Shown in pieces: positions 36,158-47,930 of a DNA stretch of 64,000 nt. The stretch covers positions 53,765,753 to 53,829,752 of the forward strand of contig OY986438.1 in NCBI GenBank assembly GCA_963920525.1, read 5' to 3'. The DNA comes from Dichetophora obliterata (Eukaryota; Arthropoda; Insecta; Diptera; Sciomyzidae). The notes below the pieces were generated by a model. It saw nothing but the letters and a program-made list of their open reading frames with translations. It had not been told where the DNA came from and ran no database searches. The position numbers and the translations under genes were made by a program. The first letter of the stretch is position 1; each line of letters begins with the position of its first letter.

Positions 36158-38648
36158 GAGTTGGGCCACTGTCAAAGTTGGGCCACCACTGTATTTCGTA
36201 TATGACAAGTGCTGCGTATATGACAAGAGCATCGTTACAAATGCATGGAAATATTCGTCTCGATGACAGCTAACTTTTAGAAACATTGACAGTCGCAGAA
36301 ATTATTTCCAAAAAGCTTCAGGCCGTCGACTTGTTTTCGATAGTTTCTAAGTTTTGTAACACTGCAATTGAAGTAAGTACCTCATTACATTGTTAGGTCA
36401 ACTAACAACAAATTTCCAAAAGGAAATTTTAATTCCTTAACCTCTTCGGCTGTAGTGAGTTCCGATAAAAAACACAAATATTGTAAGAGTTGGGTCACTC
36501 GTGTAGTCAGAGTTGGGGCACGCCCTTTTTTTCTAACAGTGAAATATTACTTCTTAGCATGTTTTTCGCACCGCTAAACATTAGAATAATAAATTGTAGA
36601 GATAAAAGTCTTCTTTCATGACTAAAAAATTAATGAATAACCGTTTTTACAATAACAAATAATATAAAAATTTGAATTTAAGATAAAAAAATTGTTATTT
36701 TTTTAGTGCTTCTCGTTACAAGCGAGTTTCCAAAAGGACTGATTTCAATGCAAGGAATATTTCCCTGGCGATTAAAGCTGTAATCGTGAGTCAAGCTTCG
36801 GTAAGAGCTACAGCAGGTCAATTTAACGTGCCACGCTCAAGTTTGACGCGGCACATTGAAATAGTATCGAAGAAATATAATGACCCTTCCGCTGTCTCCG
36901 ATGAAGATTTGCTTGGACTTATAGCACAATTTGTTGCATGCGCTGCATCTACTGAAAAGCACCAAGTAAGTGTATAAGTAAGCTGAATACTTGCATATAT
37001 GTCATTTCATAGAAACCAGTAATCTTTGAAAATATTGAATTTGGTTGAGAAAAGTGAGAGCACATAATTTTTTTACTCAAATGCAACGTGGATCTTTCAC
37101 TTTTTCGGCGCATTTCAGAGCCGACTTTGCACCGCGTTAAATCGTTTTCTTAGAAGAATGTCGAGATTTTTTCGCAATCTAGATGCTGTTTTTTCAACGC
37201 ATCCATATCAGGCGGCAGACATTTGGAACATGGACGAAACCGGCTTTTCTACGGTACCGACTAAGATTGGGAAAGTTATTTCGATGCGAGGAGCGAGGAG
37301 AGTAGAACAAATCTCGGCACAAGAACGAGGATCGATGATCACGATGGCTTTATCAATTAGTGCAGAAGGATACTCCATTCCACCATTCTTTTTGTTTGCG
37401 GAAAAAAAACATGCAATCGACATTTTTAGAAGATGCATCCCCTGGGGCGATTGGTTTTGCTAATGGCTCAGCTGGATGCAACAAATGAAATTCAATAAGT
37501 ATATCCAGTTTTTCGTCGAAAAAACGAAGGCCTCGAAGCAATCACAAAAGTTATTGCTGCTTGATAATCATTTCTCACACCTTTCCGTTGAGGCCTTACA
37601 TTTTTCCGTTGAAAATGGAGTCACCGTTCTGTCGTTTCCCCCCACTGCAGCCATCGCCTACAACCCCTGGATGTTTCTGTATACGGTCCCGTTGAGGCTT
37701 ATTATAAATCGCAATGCAATGCTTGGCAGAAGAACCACGCAGGGAAAATTCTCGAAATTCGACATAGCCCAGGTATCGTTCGAGCTTCGTTGGACTTGGC
37801 GTTAACACCACGAAATGTGAAAGCAGGAGCCACTGGAATTCACCCATACAATCCCGAAATTTTCACGGATTCCGATTTCATCCAAGCCGTGCACAGTGGA
37901 GAAAACGAGCGAGCCGCCATGGAAGCCGAAATTACCGAGGGAGATTTGCAGCGCCGAATTATTGTTTTGGATTCGGCCCCGGCTGAACCGAACGCAGACG
38001 TTGCGAAAAATATCGAAATGCAAGACAAAACAGCCAGTAGCTCGCACGAGAAAGCGCCTTCCCTGCCTTCGACGTCTTTGTCTCGGGAGTCCACCCATTC
38101 CTCGATTTTGTCGTTGGTCGGGCCTCTACAAGCAACCGCTCCAACAGCCAAATCCAATCGGGGACGACGCCCGATGAAAAGGGCGGTTTTAACATCTCCC
38201 GAAAAAAACGCGAAGCTTCGAAGACGCCGCAAAAGCGTAAAATATCGGAAAAAGCGGACGCGAAACCACCGGCGAAACGATGCCGCCCACCGAAAAATGC
38301 ACAGAAGAAAGTTACCTCGGATGACGATGACGATGCCGATGTCGATTTCTGCATAATTTGTCTCGGACCAATGCCCTTAAAATTGACAAAAAATAATTCG
38401 ATCGCTTGCATCAATTGTGGAAGAGAAGTGCACTTGAAGTGCGCGAAAATCACGAAAAGTTATTTTGTATGTCAAAACTGCGAGTCAGATTAAATGAGTT
38501 TTTTTTTTTTTTTCTTCGAAAATATGAAAAAATGTAAAAATGTATAAAAAACAATAAAATGTTGCAAATCACTGCATAGAAAACTGTTTCAGTACATATT
38601 TCATATATTTTCAGTGGTGGCCCAACTCTGACTGCAATGGTCTAACTC
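36158..38648 (+). mobile_element. 2.49-kb pogo-like element with TA target duplication
   Basis: The left end GAGTTGGGCCACTGTC, then AAAGTTGGGCCACCACTG, is mirrored by a right end that reads, reverse-complemented, GAGTTAGACCATTGCAGTC, then AGAGTTGGGCCACCACTG. TA flanks both sides (36156-36157, 38649-38650). Further AGAGTTGGG[TG]CAC words lie at about 36486-36525. It carries the transposase relic at 36707-38493. Confidence 0.88.
36707..38493 (+). pseudogene. pogo-like transposase with C-terminal PHD finger, decayed
   Basis: An exon (36707-36965) encodes a helix-turn-helix with VRATAGQFNVPRSSLTRHI. A GTAAGT...TTTCAG intron (36966-37118) follows with no frame change. The DDE domain then reads SRFFRNLDAVF, IWNMDETGFSTVP (first Asp), GARRVEQISAQERGSMITMA, LLLLDNHFSHLS (second Asp) and, after a one-base loss in the C run at 37637-37643, HRLQPLDVSVYGP (third Asp). 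Next come LDLALTPRNVKAGATGIHPYNPEIF, a Ser/Ala-rich linker and a basic Lys/Arg tract. After another frameshift the gene ends in DDDDADVDFCIICLG, CINCGREVHLKCAKI and CQNCESD, a C4HC3 PHD finger. A further frame disruption with an in-frame stop lies near 37440-37480. All three catalytic Asp survive, so the decay looks recent. Confidence 0.88.
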
Positions 38649-40035
38649 TAACTACTTTTTTTTTGTTTCGTCGATAACTTTTTTCCGAAGTCGCAGCGTG
38701 TTTCCATAAATATACCGGCCTCAATATATCACATTTTAACATATTATAGATAAGGGTTTGAACTTTCGACAACAAAGTAGTTGCTTTAATATGTATCGAA
38801 AATATTTATTATTAATGCTAATTTGTACATTAACCGACTTTTCAATTTTCCGATAGTCACATATTTTATTATGTTCGATGTTCACGAAAAGTAACCACAT
38901 TTAATTATTTTTGAAAATAGTTGTGACATTTTTTACTAGTAACATTTAAGAAAACCAAAAATTACAGTAATGTGGTTTGAATAAAATTCGTTTTTATACG
39001 AGTAAAGGTACAATTACACTCTAACAAAAATTCACGAGAACTAACTACAATAATTGCTGGCCTACAATTGCCTACAATTATTGTCGTTAAATCCAATAGA
39101 GCAAAATTATAATTATTTCACGTTAAAAATGCGTGAATCCTCTCACCTACAAATATCTTTTTCGCACTCTTGTAAAAACTGTCTTCTAAAATAATCTCTT
39201 TCAACCTTATCTTCGCATATATAAAAACGCTAGAAATGCGTGAAGTCTCTTAAGTAAATTTTGAACAAGGCCACAACAACAACACCTCTGTATAGAGTCA
39301 ACACTGTTGCCAACTTGGTGCTTTTTCCACCAGATTTGGTGCATTTTGTAAATTTTGGCGCAAGAAAATTGAGGTTTGGTGCCTGGTGCATTTTTTGGTG
39401 CTTTTTTTAATTTCAGAGGCACCAAATTTCCCCAAATATTTAATAGAAATTGATATCAAGATGTGATTGAATGGTACAAGTAAATTAACAGTGGCCCGCT
39501 AGTGATTTTATAAAAATTTTAGAAAGCTGTTTTCCTTGGAATAGAACTTCTACAGGTGATCGGTTGTAATCAGTAAATTAACATAGCGGTTACTAGAATG
39601 TGTTACAAAGACATTTGTATCAATTTTTCCTGCGGAAACCTGCGACAAAATTGTTGATTTTTAAAAAGAAGAACTGTTCAAAAATCTATTTGATTTATTT
39701 GTTGTAAGTTCCTAATAATAAATAATAAAAAAAGAGTTCCTAATAAAAAAAAAATTCTCTCGGATCTTGGAAAAATAAGTTTTAGAAGTGAAAATAATTG
39801 TTAAATTATGAGATTGCGGTAGTATTTATAATACATGGGCGAAACGCGTGCCATTCCTTGTTTAGTCCCATTTTAGACTTAGCGATATGCCACCGATTTT
39901 TTTTATTTACAGAGGAGTTAAGGTAAGCAAAAATCTTCCAAAAAATCGATAAAAAATGTTAAATCAAAATTCTGCACGTATATTTTTCTTAATAATTCAT
40001 ATTGATTATACGTCATGTTTGTCATCATTAAACGC
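38649..40035. other. AT-rich spacer with short repeat relics
   Basis: CCGGCCTCAATAT[AT]TCACATTTTA occurs at about 38718 and again at about 40040, so the first may be a second fragment of LINE-G. TTGGTGC words cluster at 39315-39425. No gene was recognised. Confidence 0.45.
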
Positions 40036-40085
40036 CCCGGCCTCAATATTTCACATTTTAGCGCAAGAAGTTTTAATGACTTTAA

Positions 40086-42982
40086 CCCTCTAACCCACCA
40101 AACAAAAATATTGGTTCAAACATATTTTAAAATATCAAACTAGGGTAAATTGGACTTGAGAATCATGAACTTGAACTCCTTTTTGAGATTCCATCGATGG
40201 TTAAGCCATCAGTTGCAAAATAAGAATGACCGTTTAGAGACGGTCATTCCGGTTAAAGGGTAAAAAAATAACTACTTTTGATGGTATATTGAACTTTTGA
40301 AAAGTAATATTTTATTGACTCCTTGTCCTTACAAATAACATAAAAAGTAAAAAAAGCATAAAATAAATGATACCACAAGATTTACTTATGATGGTGAAAG
40401 TCGTAAAAGCAATTTTTTTGATGGTGTAAGACATAAATTCAATTTGCACTTCATACAATACACCTGAGTATCAGATTTCTTGCAGCATTTGCGCACCTTT
40501 TTTGGCTTTAGAATCTGTCATTCCTGGACTATGTCCATAATCATCATATCGCTCGGCCTCACACGGTATTTTAGCCTTTGTTCCAACTTGAGATGAGCTT
40601 AGTTTTGCTAGTGCTGTAGATGGCCTGCCGACAGTGATGTTCTTGTATTTGCAAAGATTTGCAGCTGCTGACTCACGTAAATAAGGTAAAGAATATTTTG
40701 ATTTATTATGTTTGTTGATACGCCGGAACAGAATATAGGCATTCGTCATTGACATATCTAAGAGATGATAAAAAATCCGCCTCATGGGGTTGCGTGTCTT
40801 CAATCGAATATGATATCTGCCCATCAAATCATCCATAAGATCACCACCCATATGTTGATTATACTCTTTTATTATATGTGGGCAATCTACTTCTATGAAC
40901 TTTTTTTGCTTTCGATCATAACGGGTTGTTTTTCCAACTTCTAAAGACTCATTCCTTTGTAAGAATGGCTTAGTGCCCACGTAAGTAGAAGCTAGACGAA
41001 CAATTTTTGTATCCTTCCACAGAACAGTTGCAATATCTACCCCATATGCCGTTCCGGTATATTCTTAAAAATAACCACGATCATATTTTGCCACTTGCTT
41101 ATCTGTAGAAAGCTTACATCGGGAAATCCTGTTTGCGCGAATGGTACCCAAAGAATAAATTCCACGCGCACGAAGATATACCAATAAAGGAAGAGAAGTG
41201 TAAAGATTATCAAAATAGACGATGTGATTAACAAAGTCTGGAATAGTTTGTGATAGACGAATCTAACTACGTTAGATGTAGCTCCAAGATCTGGAGCATT
41301 GGAAAGCAAATCGTTATCTCCAGCTCCATTATATATCTCAAAGCGATACGAAAATCCATTTGAGTTGCAAAGCACGAAAAGTTTTATTCCCCATTTACGC
41401 GGTTTATTGGGCATATACTGGCGAGGTGATGTTTCATTTTTGTCGCACACATCTGTTCATCTACACATAGACGGGGAGACTTAGGAAAGGAATCAAATCG
41501 TTCGTTAAGCTTTTCGGTAATCGCTCTGATTCTAAAAAGTGGATCATAGCCAAGTTCACCTTTTCATATTCGATCGTCTTCATTTGCAAAACACATGAAT
41601 TTTTTAATGTTTTCAAATTGTTTACTAATCATTGTGCTGCTTATTGGTTCGAATGCATTTTTACTCAAATAACTTTCCAGCCGTGGATATCGATAAAGGG
41701 ACATATAGAATAAAAATCCAAAATATTGACGAATTTGAACAGCATTTATCCTAAAGATTGTGTTAACATTTTTATGTAAAGCTGCTCGATTAGTTTCTGC
41801 AACAATGAGTTTGATGATGTCGTCCGTGAAAAAATAATTGAAGCATTCTAAAGGAGTTGTCAGGGATCTGAGAGAATTCGTTAAGTTACTGTTCCCAATG
41901 AATGCGATTTCATCTTCATGGAGTTGCATTTCCTTTTTTCGCCAAGTTATTCCGCTAAAGTTTTTTGATTTTGCCTGTATATCTTGAACAGCTGAAATAT
42001 GAATTTTAAATTACAAACGAATTTTTAGCAGTTGTTCAATTATTTTAATAATACTAACATTTCTCAGTGATACCACCTGGTCCTGGAATGATCGAAAATC
42101 GATCTTTTTCGCCTTCTGGCAATGGCGGTTTTAGTGAATTGGTTTCAAAATGGCTTGATGCAGTTGAAGGAAGATTAGCTGAAGCAAATTGCTATGAAAC
42201 TTCTCTTTTGTTATTGGGGCTTATACTACTAGCATTCAGAGAAGTGTTAAGTTTAGAAACAAAAATATCACTTGATTTAGCCAAATTATCTAAACAGTTT
42301 GCTATCTCGTTTTCAAATTCTTCAACTGGCAATTGAAAATCATTTTCACCCGGGTGAAAATCCTGATCTATGATACTGTCATCAATATCAAAGTCGCCAT
42401 CACTTTCACCTGAAAAATCCGTTTCCGCTGAGTCCATTATATCTTGGATTTGTTCATCTGACAGCTTAGAAAACTGGAACCTTTTATTCGCTGATTTGAT
42501 GGGCTTATTATCATTGTTTTCGCGTCGTCGATCACTCATTTCTGTGCTAAAATTACAACAAATTTTATGCAGAGCAAACAAAAAACTTCACGCTAACCGG
42601 AATGACCGCCACAGACGGTCATTGGTTTTTAGTAGAGAAATCTTAATAACTTTCATTTTTTTCTCTAACTTCCAATGAATAGCGAAAATATATTCGCTTA
42701 CCTGTTCACTAACAATTTTTGTAATAATATATAAACACCAGAACGAATTTTAATGGCGAAAAAAAACACTTATTTACAAATAATTTTTGCGTGCACACAA
42801 CGTTCACTTTGACAATGAAATGAGCATAGCATAGAAACAATGAGACATTTATAAATTCTGAGAAAATAGCATTAAACTGTATTTTAAACTGAATTCAATT
42901 TCAAAAGATTGAAAAGAAATCGCTTTTAAATAAAGTTGTAATTAATGAAAATATAATAACCGTCTATAATCCAGTTAGAGGG
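40086..42982 (-). mobile_element. piggyBac element 1 (2.9 kb), TTAA target duplication
   Basis: The left end CCCTCTAACCC and the right end as reverse complement CCCTCTAACTGG are flanked by TTAA (40082-40085 and 42983-42986). Subterminal inverted copies of an AATGACCGT..hairpin..CGGTCATTCCGGTTA block lie at about 40225-40256 and 42595-42628. Each block can itself form a hairpin. The transposase relic at 40471-42581 lies between them on the minus strand. Confidence 0.92.
40471..42581 (-). pseudogene. piggyBac transposase, two exons, decayed
   Basis: Exon 1 (42581-42059) is acidic (DSAETDFSGESDGDFDIDDS) and runs on past one in-frame TAG (42192-42194) to GPGGITEK. A 67-bp intron with a GTTAGT donor and TTTCAG acceptor (42058-41992) keeps the frame. 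Exon 2 reads QDIQAKSKNFSGITW, then PLECFNYFFTDDIIKLIVAE, IRQYFGFLFYMSLYRYP, YMPNKPRKWGIKLFVLC, HIVYFDNLYTSLPLL and VLWKDTKIVRLAST. It continues with CPHIIKEYNQHMGG, DLMDDLMGRYHIRL and RRIFYHLLDMSMTNAYILFR. Val of the usual GGVDxMD is deleted but its Asp remains. A shift near 41265 and a nonsense codon near 41065 (GYF*EYTG) inactivate it. The C-terminal cysteine-rich domain is reduced, ending in KKGAQMLQEI. Confidence 0.92.
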
Positions 42983-43386
42983 TTAAGGTGGACTGCGTTT
43001 AATATGTTTTTGAGAATTCCCCTCTTGATGTAATTTGTGTGTCGAAAACCTGGTTTCACGAAGACGCTGAAAATGCTTGTTTAAATATTAAAAACTTGAA
43101 CCTGTTTCGGAATGGCAGATCAAACAAAAAAGGCTGTGGCGTTGCAATATATGTCAAAAAATATCTGAATGTTAAAGTGCTGAATAAATCTATTGGTTCC
43201 GATGTTGAATACTTGAATGTTGAAATTTATAACAGAACTGAAGTCTTTCTTTCATGTGTGTACAACCCTAATCCCAACTGTAGCTTAGAACCCCTATTTA
43301 AACACATCTCTTCCTGTGCCATTGACTTTCAACACTTCATTCTATGTGGTGATTTCAATACAAATATTCTTACAAATATACTTTAA

Positions 43387-44051
43387 ATATTTTTTTATTT
43401 TAAATGAATTATTGTGTACTAGGGTGGGCCGATTTGATGAAATTATGTTTATACAGTTTTTTTACTTTTTATAGGACAAGAACAGGATTCTAGTGTATTT
43501 GTTATTCTCTGTGAAATTAAAGATTCCCCCTCATTTTTACTTTTTTTAAATGTTAAAACATTTTTGTACTGGAACCCCCTATGGGACATTTTTTTCAAAA
43601 TCTGATACATATACTTCAAGTACATATACTTCTTCACTGTGTTATTTATTATTCTCAGTGCTACTGATTCTACTAATAAAAAAAGTGGATTTTATTTTTA
43701 ATTTCCATCGAGGCACATGTTTGCACAAATTCAATAAATGTCGCCACAACAAAATTCGAACACTTCAACTTTTAAAATATATAAAAAAATTGTGACGACA
43801 TTGAGAGATCAGACCTGGAGCAATGGACTCTGAACATGTCCCTTGTTAAGAATTTGTATTGAGTTTGGTTGTGCTTTTTCTTTTGGTCGATTTTGTCAAA
43901 CTTTAAAAGAAAAATGCTAATCACTTCAATTGTAATTTTGCGATCACTTAACAGCTGTAAATTTGTTTACTTATTAGAATAATAGTAATTGTAATTGACA
44001 TCTACTGCTTGATTTTAGGTTTGGTACATATTTTTATCGATTAATTATAAT
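43387..44051. other. AT-rich spacer, no gene recognised
   Basis: AGGGTGGGCCGATTTGATG near 43421 looks like the edge of another dispersed repeat but no partner was found in the window. Confidence 0.4.
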
Positions 44052-44053
44052 TA

Positions 44054-45163
44054 GGGGAGAGTGGAGAGTGGGGAGTTGCGAAGCACGGCCATAGATGTCC
44101 TACTGTCAACATTTTTCACCTAATAGGTCTGTTCGCGTACTAACTTTAATTAATTGTAAAAATGTTTGAATGTAATTCCTCTCTTTCGAGCTTCAAAATA
44201 AAGCTTTCAAGCAACTTCAAGTTACTTAAATCGAGTACGCGAACAGACCTAATATCTACGTTTTGTACTAGCACTTGTCCTGATACCACACTTCGTTCGT
44301 ATCTCTCCAGACAGTGTGGTCAACATTTTGTTCGAAAATTTTTTTGAGCATTCGTGTTTGTGGCATTTTCATAAACATTTTCAAGCGAATCGAAAAGATG
44401 AGTACACATCGGCAATGATTCGGCTTTAGACGTTCAAAAGAATTTATGCAATAACATTCGATGTATTACCGACGCGGTGGGAATTTTAAAATATAGCAAG
44501 TAGCAAATGGGGAGAAATGAAGCACATCAAGTGCGGAGATGTGAAATACGCCAAATTTGACAGATGTCAATATGAAATTTTTTTTTAAATTCAAATGTTT
44601 AGTGCAATTGTAAGGATTTTTTTCAATATATTTTGTTATTTTTCTATGTTTTCCCTTACGAAAAGTATAGTTTTAACTTGAGGAATTGACAAATATTAAA
44701 AATATAAGATAAAATCTATTATGAAACTTTGAAAACTATAAGAAAACAATAAAAAAAAACTTGGAAAACTATGCGAAAACTATGAAAAAAATATGAAAAC
44801 TATATGAAAACTATGAGGAAACTTTTTTTAATTTTTTTTCTATTTTATTAACTCTAATACATAATAATCATAATAATTTATCGTTTTCTCCGATCCCAAT
44901 AAAGAATTTTTACCAACAAATGAAATTTTCCGCGATTTTTAGTCGTGCTTCACAACTCCCCACGTTTTTTGAAAACTCAAAAAACCAGTTTTTTTGGCTA
45001 ACAGGGAAAACTGTCGATGATTTTTGATTTAATGCAAATCCTTCTACCAAGAAGTCTATTTTAAAATACTCTAGAGATTCGATTCAAGAAAATGTGAAGA
45101 AATCCTTTTTGTGGTAGTTTTGACCCCAAAACATAGCTTGTTTTAAAACTTCGCACTCTCCCC
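44054..45163. mobile_element. 1.11-kb TIR element with TA target duplication
   Basis: Left end GGGGAGAGTGGAGAGTGGGG; right end as reverse complement GGGGAGAGTGCGAAG. TA flanks both sides. GAAGCACGGCC / GAAGCAC.TCAAG and TCGTGCTTCACAACTCCCCA words repeat subterminally in inverted orientation. A smaller MITE is nested at 44126-44249. No coding capacity. It is probably Tc1/mariner/pogo-type, inferred from the TA duplication. Confidence 0.72.
44126..44249. mobile_element. 124-bp MITE nested in the 1.11-kb element
   Basis: GGTCTGTTCGCGTACT at the left and its exact inverted counterpart AGTACGCGAACAGACC at the right, with TA on both outer sides (44124-44125, 44250-44251). Confidence 0.85.
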
Positions 45164-45566
45164 TACCAATTGTCATGATACTTTTTTCCGGAAAGAATAA
45201 ATTCTTATTAGATTGAACACAAGATTCTCGTTATAAAACATTTGTACTAATTTTAGTTTCTCATATAAGGATTCAAAAAGCAATTTTACATTGGAATACT
45301 AACATTTTTGTCTTAGAAGAAATTACTTTTAATAAAAAACGGATGAGAAATATTCATTAAAAACAATTTTACGTCTAAAAATCGTAAACGAATTGATCTA
45401 GAAAAATGCCCAGACACTGGTATCTATTTTAAGCCCCACCTTCAAAATATATATGTTTACCTCGTGTTCATGCGTGTAAACATGTGTCGGACGGTGTGAT
45501 AAGTCGTTGTTAATTTTATTATGATTTTTGTCTATTTTCTATTGTATGAATTATTGAAGATTATTT

Positions 45567-45720
45567 TTTATTAATGCCACTCGTCTTTGGAATTCTTTAC
45601 CGAGCCATGTACGAACCTTAACCTTTAAGTGGTGACGTGAACTTTTTTTGCACTACAAGTGACGTGGGGTCTCACAGGCTCATTTACTTCATTGTTTGTT
45701 TATTCAGGTTAAATTAGGTT
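45567..45720 (+). pseudogene. LINE-H: C-terminal fragment
   Basis: The plus strand encodes INATRLWNSLPSHVRTLTFK, the RLWNSLP block near the C-terminus of Jockey/CR1-type LINE proteins, followed by a decayed tail. Nothing else of the element was recognised. Confidence 0.55.
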
Positions 45721-47009
45721 TAAGAAAATCTTTAATTAATATAAATCTAATCTTTAATTTGTATAATTCTAAAAATGTTATTCCAACTTGTACATTAAAA
45801 GAACTAAGTTCTTATCATACTATAAATAAATAGCTAAATTGTTAAATTGTTATGAAGTTAAGAAGCATTTCATTTTTATTTGTTATGCTTTAAATTTGAA
45901 TTCATGCTTTATGTGAAAAATCAACAACTATTAAATATTCACACATCTGCGCAAACCTGCAAGAATTAACAATTATTCCAATGGTTCTGCCGGTATTTCT
46001 TCGTAGTGCAGTGAAAATTTATAAAATGCTTCATCTGTCAAAAATATGCATGAAAACACAAAATTATCCTATATTTGCTTGAGTTCTTAATATATTTTCT
46101 GGTTCGTTAATTTTGATGTTTATTTGCATGTATGAATGTATAAACATACCTTTAACTATTTTGCCAATAGCCTTAAAAACTCAAACCAATAGATCCTAGC
46201 ATAATTTTGAATGCTAATTTAATTTATGCCATTCAAAGAGGAACACTCACAACAACAACTTAAGCATTTTAATGAAGCGCTGAACTGAATTAATTTTGAA
46301 ATAGAAATAGAAGTATCCTTGGAGGATTTTGGTTCGATAGTTAAAATTACAAAAATGTTCATTAAGCGTAAGGCACTCGAAGGTTTTCAATCAAGTGGTT
46401 GAGGCTGAAATAAAAATACTGAATGTTATTTTTAAAATGAGGTTAGCAATTTTTGGTTTTTCAGATAAATATCTATATATTTTTTAAGATAAAAGTTATT
46501 GAGAAAAGTTTTTCATTCAAATTTAATAGATTGATATTTTATTTTAAGTAGTAAAAACATTTAAAAACATTGCTTACAAAACAAAAAAATGCTTGCATCG
46601 AAAACATTATCTATTTAACAGGATATACAAGTATTCTACGAAAAGAAATTTTAAACTAGGCGAAGGAAAAACCACTCTCAAAAAACGTTCACAATAGAAA
46701 GATGAGAAAAAAAAATATTTTTTTAATAATAAGAAAAAAGAGCAAAATAACTTTTAATTATTCTTAACGAATAGTAAATTTATATAGTTATAAGAGTTAA
46801 GTATATTACAAATATGAATAGTGAAACAAATGTGTTCACAAACATATGAGTTAATTCATTTCTTAAGTTAACTTAAATAAATAGCGTTATTTGAAATTCA
46901 AGTATTGAGTTCAGTTGTTATTGCAATGGTTGATTGTTGATATAGATATGTAAAATAGTAATGTTGTCAGAACTATTGCACGAAGCTATAAATCGATCGT
47001 TTTGCTTAT
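45721..47009. other. AT-rich spacer, no gene recognised
   Basis: No reading frame, RNA gene or clear repeat was recognised. Confidence 0.45.
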
Positions 47010-47930
47010 GAATCAGTCATAAATCATTTGTACTTTATTGATTTGGTCAAGTTTTTTTGTAGAAAAATGCCACGGAAGATTAATTCCCTTTTTTAATAAT
47101 TTGTTTTGTGAGATCTGCACTTTCTTAAGATGAGTTTTTTCACATAGCCCCCATATCGGACATCCTTATAACATGATGGATTGAAAAATAACTTTAACGA
47201 TAATAATGTTGTTGTTGACGCTAAGCTTTGATTTCCTATTTATTAAGGGATATAATAATTTTATTGCTATATTGCATTTGCCAATGATGTTTTGTATGTG
47301 TTTGCTAAACAGGAGTTTTGTATTGAGGTTATAAATGGTTATTTTTGAGTACGGAAAAGACAAGGACGTCTTTTTCTTTTGAAAAAGATTGCTTGTGATT
47401 TTGATGCATTTAGTTTTATTTTCTATTTTTCATAATAAGATATTAGTGGAGTTCACGATCAAGTGCAAATGGTCTTGCATGATCTTGCATGTAGTGCATA
47501 TTTGCACTATGCTAACAAAATACACATATTTGCACTAATATTTTGCAAATGCACTCATGCAAGACCATTTGCAGTGCTACCAAATTCGTGCGAGGCAAAG
47601 ATGCCGGCATCATAAGCATATGCAGCATATTTACAAGAGGTCGATTTAGGAAAATCAGAAGTAAAATAAAGGTAAATAATTAAATCAATTACTGATCCTT
47701 GCGGGACTTCGGCAGGTATTTCAATCAAATCAGAGAAAGAATTATTGGGATTAACGCAAAAATAACGACCTGTAATGAAACTTTTTATTATTTTAATAAG
47801 GTATAAGGGAAAGTTGAAATTTATAAGTTTAAAAATTAATCGATTAGCCAGATGCCATCAAATGCGTTCTAAACATCTAGTAGAATAAGCGCTGTAGGCT
47901 TTTTAAAGCTGTGAAGTTACATTTGACATG
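47010..47930 (-). pseudogene. LINE-I: Jockey-type reverse transcriptase relic, split by a MITE
   Basis: Minus-strand blocks: SFKKPTALILLDV*NAFDGIW (motif A relic, about 47910-47850), VPQGSVIDLIIYLYFTSDFP (about 47710-47650) and YAAYAYDAGIFAS, where YADD has become YAYD. After the 115-bp MITE come HIQNIIGKCNIAIKLLYPLI, NRKSKLSVNNN, and ML*GCPIWGLCEKTHLKKVQ (about 47165-47100). The CPIWG..AKTHLKKLQ block is typical of the Jockey group, as in Doc or BS. Confidence 0.8.
47462..47576. mobile_element. 115-bp palindromic MITE inside LINE-I
   Basis: The left arm AGTGCAAATGGTCTTGCATGA and the right arm, reverse-complemented ACTGCAAATGGTCTTGCATGA, are nearly identical. ATATTTGCACTA words repeat inside in both orientations. 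It lies between the YADD-type motif and the C-terminal part of LINE-I. No clear target duplication. Confidence 0.78.

Larger units (their letters stand above)
40036..43386 (+). pseudogene. LINE-G endonuclease, split by the piggyBac element
   Basis: GLNISHFSARSFNDF (40040-40085) and KVDCV*YVFENSPLDVICVS (from 42983) read in one frame once the piggyBac element and one TTAA are removed. It continues as KTWFHED, NLFRNGRSNKKGCGVAIYVK, DVEYLNVEI and LCGDFNTNIL (to 43386). This is the N-terminal target-site endonuclease of a CR1/Jockey-type LINE, with Glu of the usual SETW changed to Lys and the GDFN motif intact. One in-frame TAA lies just after the insertion site. No RT follows, so the copy is truncated after the endonuclease. 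Confidence 0.85.

Noticed and set aside
37796..38453. Long antisense open frames opposite the pogo-like transposase
   Set aside because: They are shadows of the sense coding sequence, which carries the recognisable DDE and PHD motifs.
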